DNA of 64,000 nt, taken from Burkholderia arboris. Its GTDB lineage: Bacteria > Pseudomonadota > Gammaproteobacteria > Burkholderiales > Burkholderiaceae. Under the pieces are notes generated by a model. That model did no database searches. It was not told where the DNA came from and was given only the letters and a program-made list of their open reading frames with translations. Positions 33,539 through 42,534 of this stretch are shown in pieces. The stretch spans positions 158,836-222,835 of the forward strand of contig NZ_CABVPX010000011.1 of the NCBI RefSeq assembly GCF_902499125.1, read 5' to 3'. The position numbers and the translations under genes were made by a program. Each line of letters starts with the position of its first letter. Position 1 is the first letter of the stretch.

Positions 33539-34363
33539 TCAGCGACTCTCCATTAAATACGCGGCCCGATACCCGTCTAGTTGTTTCTTCATTGCCGCTT
33601 GGATGCAGTTTGAATTACTTCCACAACGGTTACGCTCTTTGAGCCAAGCGCGCTGCTGGCGCTGAATGTCGACAATACTTTCCGAAGACTGCTGCGCGTC
33701 CCGCAACGCCACGCGATAAGCGGAATCGACGCTCTTGTCGAATCCCGCCAATTCAAACGACCCGCAAATAGCCCACTCTGTAGGGAGCGTGGCCTTTGAG
33801 CAAGCAAAGGAGGGCGAGGGCTTGGCACCTGACGCGATCTTAGAGAGCACCAAGATCGTCTCGTCGTACCAGCTTAGCAACACCCGCTGTTTGCTCATCA
33901 TAAGCAACCACGAACCGTTGTTGTCTCGATCGTTGTCGTAAATACCACCAAGCAAGCCATTCCAATGCTTTTGTCCGCAAAGCACATGCATCACTTGCAC
34001 GTTCGTGTTTCCGGCCACGCCAAGTTCATAGTCTTTGGTCGGAGATCTTGACGAACTCTTTCCGTATCCGCCGAGATACACCCTTAGGAAATCGTCAAAA
34101 TTCACGTCCTCCGGCGAAATCTCGGGAGTCACGCAATTCGTCTCATCTTCTGGTGTATTATTGGATATCTCGATACTACTGAAGTTAAACAATCTCCACT
34201 TAAGCCTCGGATCATCCCATCCGTAATTCACTCTCCCACCAAAGTTTTTGTTCACATGAATCTCAACAACCTCCCATTTCCCAATCAACCCTCCAGGCAA
34301 CTCACCCGCACGCACCACTGGTAGCGATATAAAAAATAGAAAGACCACGAGCACCTTACTCAC
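33539..34363 (-). CDS. Secreted LprI-domain protein, probable immunity to the lysozyme-like effector
   Basis: A 274-residue protein from a GTG start preceded by GGGTGGAGT. The signal peptide ends near residue 19 (VVRA). Residues about 20-180 are a beta-rich domain of unknown family. The last ~90 residues are an LprI/DUF1311 domain: four cysteines, TEWAICGSFELAGFDKSVDSAY, then QRAWLKERNRCGSN. LprI proteins inhibit lysozymes. It follows the effector by 50 nt on the same strand. A lysozyme inhibitor next to a muramidase-like toxin is a good functional match, so it is taken as its immunity protein. Confidence 0.78.
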   Translation of the reverse strand: MSKVLVVFLFFISLPVVRAGELPGGLIGKWEVVEIHVNKNFGGRVNYGWDDPRLKWRLFNFSSIEISNNTPEDETNCVTPEISPEDVNFDDFLRVYLGGYGKSSSRSPTKDYELGVAGNTNVQVMHVLCGQKHWNGLLGGIYDNDRDNNGSWLLMMSKQRVLLSWYDETILVLSKIASGAKPSPSFACSKATLPTEWAICGSFELAGFDKSVDSAYRVALRDAQQSSESIVDIQRQQRAWLKERNRCGSNSNCIQAAMKKQLDGYRAAYLMESR

Positions 34364-34413
34364 ACTCCACCCTTGCTTTATAAATGCCTTGATTTTTCAA
34401 GATGCAATATTGA

Positions 34414-37104
34414 TCAAAAATATGGAATCGAAATGGCCTCACCTTGAAATTCGTAACGACCATCGATCAGAAGATTAACTTCATCTTCCCGCCGCTTCAC
34501 CAGACCACCTAGCACCACTCCACCCGACGACGCCCCTTCCCTTATCTTTCTCACGGCAGAGCTAAGATCCCCCGCATTAATCAGTGTCGCCAGACTACGC
34601 CACCGACCGGCAGGATTGTAAGCAAATGAAGTGAGCGCATCGAACTCGTTCTGAGTGAGAACCCGATCTATATCTCTTATCACTATTTTTTCATATGCGG
34701 GTACGACGACACGCAGCAACTCCGCTTCTTGCTGGCGATCAAGCCGAACCAGGCCTTTGTTTTCCGAGGCAAACTTCTTTGCCGCAGCACCTGTCAAACC
34801 TGCTGCACCTGAAATTCCGGTAGCCACGGCTTCGGAGAGTCCAATCTTTAGCATTTGCCCTCGAATGCTCGGGGCACTTCTTTCCCCCATGTCATATCCA
34901 GGTCCGAGAGTCACGCCACTGTCGCCACCTGGCCAATGCAGTACATTCGAAACGTTTTCGCGTGCCTCTTGCGAGTAGATGAACCAAAAACCTTTCCGCG
35001 ACAAGCGACTTGCCGCATATCCAGAGAAACTGCAGGCCATGGCGACGGGATGGATGTGGAAGACAAACGGCTTAACCGGAAAGCCCTTTACTTTTCCTGC
35101 CACTTGATCCCACCACACTAACTGTGCGATACGCGCTTTCTCCGCCTCCCAAGCCGTCTTAGATGACGGGGGAATCAGCGCATCGTAGGCATCCCACGCC
35201 TTCTTGTCTGCCTTCCACTCACTCGGATAGCGCAGGATCACACGCGATAATTGGCGGATGGTGTCGTGATCGCGTTGAGCTGCCTTCACTTCGGCCAAGG
35301 TGAGCTGACCGTCGTGATCGGCATCGAGCAGCGCTCGCACTTCGCGCAGCGGCACGTCGAGATCGGCGTCCTTCATTCCCAATCGCCCGCGCTGAAACTC
35401 CTCCATCTGCTTGAAGTCGGCAAAATAGCTGCCGTAGGCGGCCGTGGTTGGCTTGGACTCAATCAGTTTGAAGTCCACCCACTCATGCGGCGAGTGCAGG
35501 GAAACACCAGCATGGCCCACTTCGCCTACCCAGCCGATGGCGGTGGTGCCACTGGTTTTCAGTTGCACCTGCCACCAGCCGTTACCCGCTTCATCCAGGG
35601 CAAACACCTTGGGTAGTTCCGTGGGGATTTGTCTGTCCGGTCTCGATTGCTGCATCATGAGCCGCGACACATGCTGCGGCTGCACACCGTTCTTGGGGCC
35701 GTTGGCTGCGAACGTCAGTGGAAAACTTCCCCACCCTTGCGGCAGATCGGCCGTCAGCAATTTACGTCCTTGGATACCGACCAGCGTGGCGTACGTGTCT
35801 TTGGTGATCCAAACGGGCGTCTGACTAATAGCCTCGACGAAAACCCCGCGGAAGCGCGTAGCTCCAGGTTGACCGACCGTCCCCTGCCGCGGCACGCGAA
35901 CAATTTCCGCTGCCGCGTACACGGCCCCATCGTTGAGACGGAACAGATTGGCCTCCTTGGCACCCGTCGGCAACTTGGCTTTGCGGTCGATCCACTGCAT
36001 CGCCCCCATAGGCTTGACCTTGACGTACAGCGCATCGTCAGGCGGCGTACCATCCAGCGCGACAATGGTATTCACCGGCAACAAACCAGCCTGCGGTGGT
36101 GCGAGTACCGGGTTATGCAACTGGGTATCTGGCGCCACCCGCAGCAGAGTTTTCTGCTGAGGCGTGGCCTTTGCCGCAGCAGCACGACTCTTTTCCAGAA
36201 AGGCGCGCAGTTCCGGGCCGACGATGATCTCGTGGTGCATCAGCTTGCGGCCCTGCCCCGGATCCTGTACTCGCCGGTACTCACCCATGTGGCCCAGCAG
36301 TTCCTCAGCTTTGACCGCCGGCGGGCTCGCTGGCGTAACCACGACATCAAAGTCCTCCGGCGCCTGGCCTAGTGCTTCCAGCCAGCTCATCGAGACCCAT
36401 CCGCTATGCGCGGTGGCGGGCACCTCCGTCTGCGCGGTCGATGGCGGCACGATCGCTTTCTCGATCACGCGCTTAATCTTGACCCACTGTTTGTCGCGCT
36501 GGAGTACCGTGAAGCGAGCACCGTGTGGCAGGTAGCCAAGGACGGGCGAGTCTTTGGCGAACGAAGGTTTTGCACGCACGCTCAAACCGATGACCGGCTG
36601 ATCGGTGGCCCCTTTCGGTACAGTTTGTTTCTCTTTGGCGGTTTCCTTGACGCGACAGATCTTGGCCGGCCAGTACGCGGGGCGCTTGACCACACTCCCC
36701 ATGCGTTCGTATTCGCCAAACGAACGCAGGTGCATTGCCAAGCAGAAATACGTGAGCTTATTGCCGGTCGGGTATTCCAACGTATGCCGTGTCAGAACAA
36801 AGCCGGTACTAAAGCCGGCCGAGGTGGATTCGGCGGTCGTCGGCCCTTTGGCCGCCCCGGGGAAGGTCGGGTAGTCACGATTGATCCGGTAGGCGACCAC
36901 TTCGCCTTTGGTCATGGCGCCGATGCCCTCGTCGAGGGACAGTAGGTTGGCCATCGCCGACTCATAGTGAATGCCGCTATGTGCGCCCGACGGTCCGAAC
37001 ACGTAATAGCCGCCGCTGGCCATGCCGAGTGCGCTGTAGTAGACATCGGCGTCGACCACGTCCTTTCCGGCCTTGTCCTTGAAGGGGTATTTGTAGTTAG
37101 CCAT
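34414..37104 (-). CDS. T6SS effector with SH3-like, EF-hand and lysozyme-like domains
   Basis: An 896-residue protein encoded 14 nt after vgrG. N terminus (about 1-150): a domain with weak resemblance to M23 peptidases (SGAHSGIHYES, YFCLAMHL), metal ligands uncertain. Residues about 165-540 contain SH3-like repeats (SVRAKP, GWVSMSWLEALG, GWVGEVGH). A canonical EF-hand loop DADHDGQLTLAEV lies near 590-603. A linker with WWDQVAGKV and FHIHPVAM follows. From about 720 to the end is a GH24/pesticin-type lysozyme fold (GGDSGVTLGPGYDMG, EFDALTSFAYNPAGRW, GLVKRREDEVNLL). There is no signal peptide; export would be on VgrG. The usual catalytic Glu of GH24 is not obvious, so the active site needs modelling. 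Confidence 0.8.
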   Translation of the reverse strand: MANYKYPFKDKAGKDVVDADVYYSALGMASGGYYVFGPSGAHSGIHYESAMANLLSLDEGIGAMTKGEVVAYRINRDYPTFPGAAKGPTTAESTSAGFSTGFVLTRHTLEYPTGNKLTYFCLAMHLRSFGEYERMGSVVKRPAYWPAKICRVKETAKEKQTVPKGATDQPVIGLSVRAKPSFAKDSPVLGYLPHGARFTVLQRDKQWVKIKRVIEKAIVPPSTAQTEVPATAHSGWVSMSWLEALGQAPEDFDVVVTPASPPAVKAEELLGHMGEYRRVQDPGQGRKLMHHEIIVGPELRAFLEKSRAAAAKATPQQKTLLRVAPDTQLHNPVLAPPQAGLLPVNTIVALDGTPPDDALYVKVKPMGAMQWIDRKAKLPTGAKEANLFRLNDGAVYAAAEIVRVPRQGTVGQPGATRFRGVFVEAISQTPVWITKDTYATLVGIQGRKLLTADLPQGWGSFPLTFAANGPKNGVQPQHVSRLMMQQSRPDRQIPTELPKVFALDEAGNGWWQVQLKTSGTTAIGWVGEVGHAGVSLHSPHEWVDFKLIESKPTTAAYGSYFADFKQMEEFQRGRLGMKDADLDVPLREVRALLDADHDGQLTLAEVKAAQRDHDTIRQLSRVILRYPSEWKADKKAWDAYDALIPPSSKTAWEAEKARIAQLVWWDQVAGKVKGFPVKPFVFHIHPVAMACSFSGYAASRLSRKGFWFIYSQEARENVSNVLHWPGGDSGVTLGPGYDMGERSAPSIRGQMLKIGLSEAVATGISGAAGLTGAAAKKFASENKGLVRLDRQQEAELLRVVVPAYEKIVIRDIDRVLTQNEFDALTSFAYNPAGRWRSLATLINAGDLSSAVRKIREGASSGGVVLGGLVKRREDEVNLLIDGRYEFQGEAISIPYF

Positions 37105-37118
37105 AAAATTCCGCGTGC

Positions 37119-39206
37119 TTAGGCATCGCCCGAGAAGGTCAGGTAGAAAGCGTCATCCGGCGGATCACCGAATACCGAATCGCCAGATAGCGAAAGCGCG
37201 TGCCCAGCACCCTTACGATCCTGGACCATTGGGCCCTTCACGCGGATGGCGATGGCCTCGATCTCCACGCCGCTGCCATCCAGCGTGATCGTGCCGCCGG
37301 GGCCACGCAGGCGGATTACCTCGCCGGCTTGCAACTCGACAACCTTGGTGCGATGCCGAATGGCTTGCCCCGCCTCCAGTTCGGCACGGCCCTGCACGCG
37401 CTGCGTTAGATGCCCACCGATATCCACCGTGTGATCGGCAACGGTCTTGTCGCGGCGATGGTTGCCGACTTCCTCGGTTCGATCCTTGCCGGTGTGGATC
37501 GTGTGGTTGCGGCCGATAGCCTGGAAGTCGTCCTGCCCGATGTCGTGGCGCCGGTCCTGACCGATGGTGACCTGCTCGTCGCGACCCACGGTTTCTTTGC
37601 GATCGTTGCCGATGGCGATCGTTTCGTCGTGCTCGACCTGCTCGCTGCGGTCGTTGCCCACGAAGGTGGTTTCGTCGTGGTTGACGTGGATGTTCTGATC
37701 CCTCTGAGCGTGGACATAGATTTCCTCCTGATCAGCCTCGTCCTCGAAGCGCAGTTCGTTGAAGCCCTCGCCCTTGTGCGTCTGGCTCTTGATCGTCATC
37801 CGCGTCTTGTGTCGCGGCAGCTCGTACGGCGGCAATTGCAGGCGGTTGTACGCCCGCCCGATGATGAGAGGCTGGTCCGGATCGCCATCCAGGTTGACCA
37901 TGATCACTTCCTGCCCGATGCGCGGAATCGCCATATGTCCCCAGGTCGCACCGGCCCAGTTCTGCGCAACCTGGATCCAGCACGAGCTGTGCTCGTCGTG
38001 CTTGCCGTCGCGATCCCATGGGAACTGCACCTTCACCCGGCCGTACTCGTCGGTGTAGATCTCTTCGCCTTCGGGGCCCACCACCGTCGCCGGCTGCGGG
38101 CCGTCGATGCGCGGGCGCGGCAGCGGCTCGGCGCGCCACTCGGTATCGTCCGGCACCAGTACGGCGTCATAGCGGTAGTGCGTGCCTTGCCGCGCGTCAG
38201 CGCTCTCTTCCTCCTGGCTGGTGTACTGCTTGCCGTGATGGATGATGCTGACCGGACGCCAGCCGCGGTTCATGTCCTCACGCGGGTGGCCGGTCAGGTC
38301 GAACGCGATGCCCGGCTGCAGGCGCGCATCGTCGCCGCTAACCCGCGCGATACGCGTATCGCGACGATGGCCGCGCAGGCGGTCCTGCGTAAAGGCCTTG
38401 CCGCTGGGTTCGTGCTTGTAGCGGCCCGGGTAGTCGTAGCGCGCGTAGCCGCGGCCCTGGTGATCGAGGTCAGTGCCCTCACGCGGATATTCGTGCGGAT
38501 AGCGTGGGCTCTTGAACGTGTAGTCACGCTGCACCTGGCGCGCGGTGCGCACGTTCTCGGTATAGGCGAACGTACGCAGGCACGGCTGCGACTGGTCGCC
38601 GCCGGGTGTGGGGTTATACAGCACCGGCTCGCCCTGCTGGCGACCGAAGATAAAGAGTCGATCGCAGTGGATCAGCCGGTGGCCGTCGGCCTTGTGCTGG
38701 AAGGCGTAGAAAAAGCCCTCCTCGCGCAGGATGCGTTCGATGAAATCGTAATCGGTGTCGCCGGCCTGCACGCAGTATTCGCGTGCCAGATGCTCGGCGG
38801 TGACGCGCTGCTCGTAATCCAGCGTCTGGTGATGCGCCTTGAGCACGGCCTGCGCAATCTCCGGAACGCTCAACGTCTGGAAGATGCGCCAGTCGGAGGA
38901 CAGCTTCAGTCGCGCCAGGCGCGGCTCGACGACCGCGGAATACCGGGTACGTCGAAAGCCCGTGTCACCTTGCACGAAACTTGACACCGCGCCGTGCACG
39001 TAACGCACGGGTGCGCCGCCCTGCCAGATCGTGAGCAGGCCATTGCAGTCGAACACCTGACCGAAGTCGATGGCGGGATTCGCGCTAGCCAGTTCCACCT
39101 GCAACAAAAAGGTCTCGGACAACCCCTCATGCAGCGTGAACTCCACCACTTCGAACGATTCATCGCCAGCGGCGAAGGTAAAACGCAGGTCGGTTCGATC
39201 AACCAT
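37119..39206 (-). CDS. vgrG: VgrG (TssI) spike protein of the type VI secretion system
   Basis: A 695-residue protein. The ATG at 39206 is preferred because AAGGA sits 6 nt before it; an ATG two codons upstream abuts the same site. Gp27-like part: residues 1 to about 380. Gp5/OB part: EIYTDEYGRVKVQFPWDRDG and SSCWIQVAQNWAG, followed by the beta-helical spike (HVNHDETTFVGNDR onwards) with repeated GNDR/GRDE/GQDR turns. The tail ends in a short C-terminal extension. It carries the effector encoded immediately downstream and is preceded by hcp. No sheath, baseplate or ATPase genes are in the window, so this is an auxiliary cluster. Confidence 0.95.
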   Translation of the reverse strand: MVDRTDLRFTFAAGDESFEVVEFTLHEGLSETFLLQVELASANPAIDFGQVFDCNGLLTIWQGGAPVRYVHGAVSSFVQGDTGFRRTRYSAVVEPRLARLKLSSDWRIFQTLSVPEIAQAVLKAHHQTLDYEQRVTAEHLAREYCVQAGDTDYDFIERILREEGFFYAFQHKADGHRLIHCDRLFIFGRQQGEPVLYNPTPGGDQSQPCLRTFAYTENVRTARQVQRDYTFKSPRYPHEYPREGTDLDHQGRGYARYDYPGRYKHEPSGKAFTQDRLRGHRRDTRIARVSGDDARLQPGIAFDLTGHPREDMNRGWRPVSIIHHGKQYTSQEEESADARQGTHYRYDAVLVPDDTEWRAEPLPRPRIDGPQPATVVGPEGEEIYTDEYGRVKVQFPWDRDGKHDEHSSCWIQVAQNWAGATWGHMAIPRIGQEVIMVNLDGDPDQPLIIGRAYNRLQLPPYELPRHKTRMTIKSQTHKGEGFNELRFEDEADQEEIYVHAQRDQNIHVNHDETTFVGNDRSEQVEHDETIAIGNDRKETVGRDEQVTIGQDRRHDIGQDDFQAIGRNHTIHTGKDRTEEVGNHRRDKTVADHTVDIGGHLTQRVQGRAELEAGQAIRHRTKVVELQAGEVIRLRGPGGTITLDGSGVEIEAIAIRVKGPMVQDRKGAGHALSLSGDSVFGDPPDDAFYLTFSGDA

Positions 39207-39298
39207 GAGCATTCCTTACCAGCCCGTTACCGGGCTGGCGATCTACATGCTGAAGTGAGCGACCAGCGCTCGCGCCAGTCGCACGGAGTGGACCAGGC

Positions 39299-39817
39299 TC
39301 AGGCTTCCTGGGGCTTGCGCCAATCGTCCGAGGCTTCGGTGCCGGCGATGGCGTGGGTCCAGGTGATCTTGCGGTAAGCCATGGCGACCTTGACCAGTTG
39401 GGTGTACTCGGCCTTGGTCGCGTCCTGCGCATGCGGCAACACGGTGTTGATGTGGACGATGGTGGCGTCTTCGAGCTTGGTGGTGAAGAAGTGCTCCTGC
39501 TTGCCCTCGGTCGAAGTGCGGTACCACTTCACTTCCACTTCGGGGAGCATTTCACCGGAGGCCAGCGCCTGATACAGCAGCGGCGTGGCCTTGTTGAGCG
39601 GCGAGGTAAAGGTGAACGGCTTGTGCACACGCTGGCCCGACGGCTGGCCGCTCTGCGGGTCGGTCGGGGTGGCGATCAAGTGTTCGACTTCCTGGACCAG
39701 GATCTGGTCTTCGTGACCTTCCTGATAGACGTTGCCTACCGAGTCGGCGGTGAAGGCGCCTTGCGTGATGTTGCCCTGGGTCTTGCCCTGAATGCTGATA
39801 TAAGCGGGAGTCGGCAT
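39299..39817 (-). CDS. hcp: Hcp (TssD) tube protein of the type VI secretion system
   Basis: A 172-residue protein. The ATG at 39817 (MPTPAYISIQGKTQG) has AAGGACTGC upstream and is the normal family start. The motifs GNITQGAFT, PFTFTSPLNKATPLLYQAL and ITWTHAIAGTEASDDW are typical of Hcp, which stacks as hexameric rings into the secretion tube. It is the first gene of the hcp-vgrG-effector-immunity unit; the promoter should be in the 39818-40150 region. Confidence 0.95.
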   Translation of the reverse strand: MPTPAYISIQGKTQGNITQGAFTADSVGNVYQEGHEDQILVQEVEHLIATPTDPQSGQPSGQRVHKPFTFTSPLNKATPLLYQALASGEMLPEVEVKWYRTSTEGKQEHFFTTKLEDATIVHINTVLPHAQDATKAEYTQLVKVAMAYRKITWTHAIAGTEASDDWRKPQEA

Positions 39818-40024
39818 GGATGCAGTCCTTGTTGTTGGAACCGACACGGCCCTCTGACCGTGTTGCCATCAGTGATGACTGCATTGCTAACGCAATTGCT
39901 ATGCCAATCTCCGTGAATCGATAACTAATCCTTTCATATCAGAACATTAGCAGCGACACCCTGCCTTTCGGACAAGCGACGGGGAACGCGAAGCCGCGAA
40001 AATCGTTTTTTTCGAGGGGAAATC

Positions 40025-40114
40025 GGGCCATTCGTGGCCCGCTCAAAACCAATCGTTTGAAAGTAAAAGAAATTTACCGGGCCACTTTTGGCCCGACCGG
40101 GCCACGAATGGCCC
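40025..40114. repeat. Three copies of a 16-bp palindrome GGGCCA-N4-TGGCCC
   Basis: The copies are GGGCCATTCGTGGCCC (40025-40040), GGGCCACTTTTGGCCC (40079-40094) and GGGCCACGAATGGCCC (40099-40114). The third is the exact reverse complement of the first. Copies two and three are 20 bp apart (start to start, about two helical turns), and copy one is 54 bp away. They lie 210-300 nt upstream of hcp in otherwise AT-rich sequence. They may be operator sites for a dimeric regulator or REP-like elements. The remainder of 39818-40157 has no gene. Confidence 0.65.
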
Positions 40115-40157
40115 GATCATCAAAGCAATCGCGAACACATACGTCGCAGGAGTACCA

Positions 40158-40197
40158 AAAAATGCCCCGAAGACCATCCGGCCTTCGGGGCATTTTT
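40158..40197. terminator. Strong bidirectional terminator
   Basis: AAAAATGCCCCGAAG and CTTCGGGGCATTTTT form a perfect 15-bp stem with a 10-nt loop, and the A and T runs at the stem ends serve both strands. It follows the secreted protein gene ending at 40250 and separates it from the T6SS island. Confidence 0.88.
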
Positions 40198-40249
40198 GCG
40201 TGGGTTCGCTGGTGCGCACGCCGCGTGCGTCAGCCGGGCATCACCCGCG

Positions 40250-41935
40250 TCAGTGCGACCGGCCCGGTTCCGTGCCCGGCGCGAACGAGATGCCGCGCAG
40301 CACTTCCGCAAACTTCGCCGTCCGCAGCACCGCGAACTTCTCGGTGGCAGCCGTCGTCGCGCTCATGTTGCGCAGCACGTCGCGCACCGCGACCAGCCGG
40401 TTCGGATCGGCGCCGACATCGCCGTTGCCGCTGACCGTCGACGTGATCGCCCAGATCGTGACCGTGCCGTCACGCTCGACGCGCCCCGTCAGGTTGCGCA
40501 GGCCAGCCGTCGCCGGCGCCCACGGCAACCCCGTCGCCGCGTTGTTGCCGACCGGATAGCCGGCCACCGAATACGGCTTGCCGAGGTCCAGCCCGTTCTG
40601 CAGCGTGTACGCGAGCTTCCACTGCTTCGCGCCCGCGTCGTACACCCACTTCTGCAGGCCGGCGCCCGTCTGCGCGGCCGCATGCGTGTACAGGTCCGCG
40701 CCCCCCGTGTAGCCGTCGCCTTCATCCGCGACGTACAGCGTGTTCGCGTCGGCGAACCACATCCCGAACGGGTAGGACAGCGTCGTCGCGGTCTTGTTCG
40801 GCGTGGCCGGGAAGCCGGCCAGCACGCACATGTTGTTCGGCAGGCCGGTCGCCTGCAACGTCGCGGCGTTCACTGCGAGCGGCGCCGTCGGCAGCACGGC
40901 CTTCGGCGACGGCACGCCGACGCCAGACGGGCATGCCGCGCCGGTCGTATCGACGAAGTACACGGTGTTCACGCCGTTGCCGCCGCTGCCCTTCGTGTAG
41001 TACACGACGTTGTCGTGCACCGCGATGCCGCGGAAGTTGTCGTCCTTGCCGATCTTGTCGGCCTTCGCGCCGAGTTCCGTGACCGAGAAGCTCGCGAGCG
41101 GCGTCGGCACGCCCGGGTCCTGCTGCGCTTCGCGATGCTTCGCGCCGTCGATCAGCTGCGCGCCCGCGCCGAGGATCACGTTGTCCGGTTGCGGATTCGC
41201 ACCGTTGCCGGCATTGCCCGACGTGTAGTAGATCTCGCGGCCGTCGCGGTTGTTCAGGATCGCCGCGCGGCCGTTGTTGCCGCTGTACGCATTCGTCTCG
41301 GTGAAACGGAAATGGCCGTGACGATCGACGCGCGCGATCGCGCGGTAGAAGTTCTGCCCGTCCGGGTTCGTCGTATCGACGGCGATCGGCGTGTTCGAGT
41401 TCGACACGTCGATCGTGTTGACCGGCGCGACGTAACCCATGAACGTCAGGTAATTGCCGTCGGCCGACAGGTGCAGGCCGAGTTCCGACTTCGAGCTGAA
41501 GCTCGTCACCATCTGGTCGTGCGCGAAGCCTTTCTGCAGGCTGTTCGGCACTTCGAGGGTGCCGACGGTGCCGCCTGCCGGCGTGATCTGGTCGAGGAAG
41601 ATGCGCGACGTGATGCCGAAGCTGCCGTCGTAACGATCGTTGTTCCACACGTACGGATAGGTACCGTCGTTCGGCGCGCCGGACGCCGCGCCGCAACCGC
41701 CGGTGGTCTTTGCACAGTTCGGCGGCAGGATCGCGCCGGGCTGCACGTTGGCGGACACGTTGTCGTACACGCTGCGGCTGAGCACCAGGAAACCCGGTAC
41801 GAAGCGGCTTTCGCCGCCGTCAGTCGGGGCAGCCTGCGCACCGAGGCTGGCGGCAATCAGCGTGAGTGCAACGGCGGGAACAGTTCGATCGCGCAACGTG
41901 CGGCGGCGCTTCGCGGACAAGGCGACATTCGGCAT
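40250..41935 (-). CDS. Secreted protein, probable beta-propeller, unknown function
   Basis: A 561-residue protein. The ATG at 41935 (MPNVALSAKRRR) is chosen for the CGGAGCC site upstream. The signal peptide ends near GAQA, about residue 35. The mature chain has repeated beta blocks with YVWNNDRYDGSFG, GREIYYTSGNAGNG, NFRGIAVHDNVVYYTKGSGG and PFGMWFADANTLYVADEGDG, resembling NHL/SMP-30 type propeller blades. Two cysteine pairs are likely disulfides. No specific enzyme family is recognised. It is a single gene ended by a strong terminator. Confidence 0.72.
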   Translation of the reverse strand: MPNVALSAKRRRTLRDRTVPAVALTLIAASLGAQAAPTDGGESRFVPGFLVLSRSVYDNVSANVQPGAILPPNCAKTTGGCGAASGAPNDGTYPYVWNNDRYDGSFGITSRIFLDQITPAGGTVGTLEVPNSLQKGFAHDQMVTSFSSKSELGLHLSADGNYLTFMGYVAPVNTIDVSNSNTPIAVDTTNPDGQNFYRAIARVDRHGHFRFTETNAYSGNNGRAAILNNRDGREIYYTSGNAGNGANPQPDNVILGAGAQLIDGAKHREAQQDPGVPTPLASFSVTELGAKADKIGKDDNFRGIAVHDNVVYYTKGSGGNGVNTVYFVDTTGAACPSGVGVPSPKAVLPTAPLAVNAATLQATGLPNNMCVLAGFPATPNKTATTLSYPFGMWFADANTLYVADEGDGYTGGADLYTHAAAQTGAGLQKWVYDAGAKQWKLAYTLQNGLDLGKPYSVAGYPVGNNAATGLPWAPATAGLRNLTGRVERDGTVTIWAITSTVSGNGDVGADPNRLVAVRDVLRNMSATTAATEKFAVLRTAKFAEVLRGISFAPGTEPGRSH

Positions 41936-42119
41936 GGACAAGGCTCCGTACGACATCGAGTGGGGATGTTGTTGTGGACAGACTGACGACGTGAAGCCCC
42001 GCCACCTTAGCCATGCTTGATGAAAAATTGATTGCACGCGATGCCGCCGAAACCCGCAGACGAATGCGGGCGCGTCGGAATCTTCGCTTGTTATTTATAT
42101 GTAATGCGAAAGAAATGAA

Positions 42120-42458
42120 TCAGACAGCCGGCGACGCGGATTGTCCTGCCTGCGGCTGCGTCAGCTTGCCGTCGCCATACTCGCGCAGTACCTTCGAAAT
42201 CACGACGCGATAGCCGTCCAGCCAGCGTGCCTGCTTTGCTTTCGCTTCGAGATGCGCCGGATGCTGCATCAACTGCTGAAGCGCAGCTTCGGATTCCCAG
42301 TAGTAAACGTTCTGGATCAGCCCCGCTTCGGCGTTCTCCCACGTTTCCTCGCCAAGATAGCCGGGCGTCGCACGCGCAATGTCGGCGATCTGCCGGTCGA
42401 GCCGGTGGAACTCGTCGTCGTACTGCCCGGCACGGAAAATGAAGGTCGACGCGTACAT
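42120..42458 (-). CDS. Antibiotic biosynthesis monooxygenase (ABM)-domain protein
   Basis: A 112-residue protein. The ATG at 42458 (MYASTFIFR) has CATGGAGCGTGC before it; the longer upstream frame is arginine-rich noise. The ferredoxin-like ABM fold is suggested by ATPGYLGEETWENAE, VYYWESEAAL and MQHPAHLEAK with its conserved His. Such small dimeric proteins act as cofactor-free monooxygenases or stress proteins; the substrate is unknown. It follows the YkgJ gene by 76 nt and may belong to that operon. Confidence 0.78.
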   Translation of the reverse strand: MYASTFIFRAGQYDDEFHRLDRQIADIARATPGYLGEETWENAEAGLIQNVYYWESEAALQQLMQHPAHLEAKAKQARWLDGYRVVISKVLREYGDGKLTQPQAGQSASPAV

Positions 42459-42534
42459 GCACGCTCCATGGGAGACGGTTGAAAGAGCGCCAAGTGTAAG
42501 GCACCCGCGGCATGCCGAGATCGTCGCGCAGCGG

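Noticed and set aside
40025..40114. Short CRISPR array
   Set aside because: The repeats are only 16 bp, palindromic, irregularly spaced (54 and 20 bp) and limited to three; no cas genes nearby.
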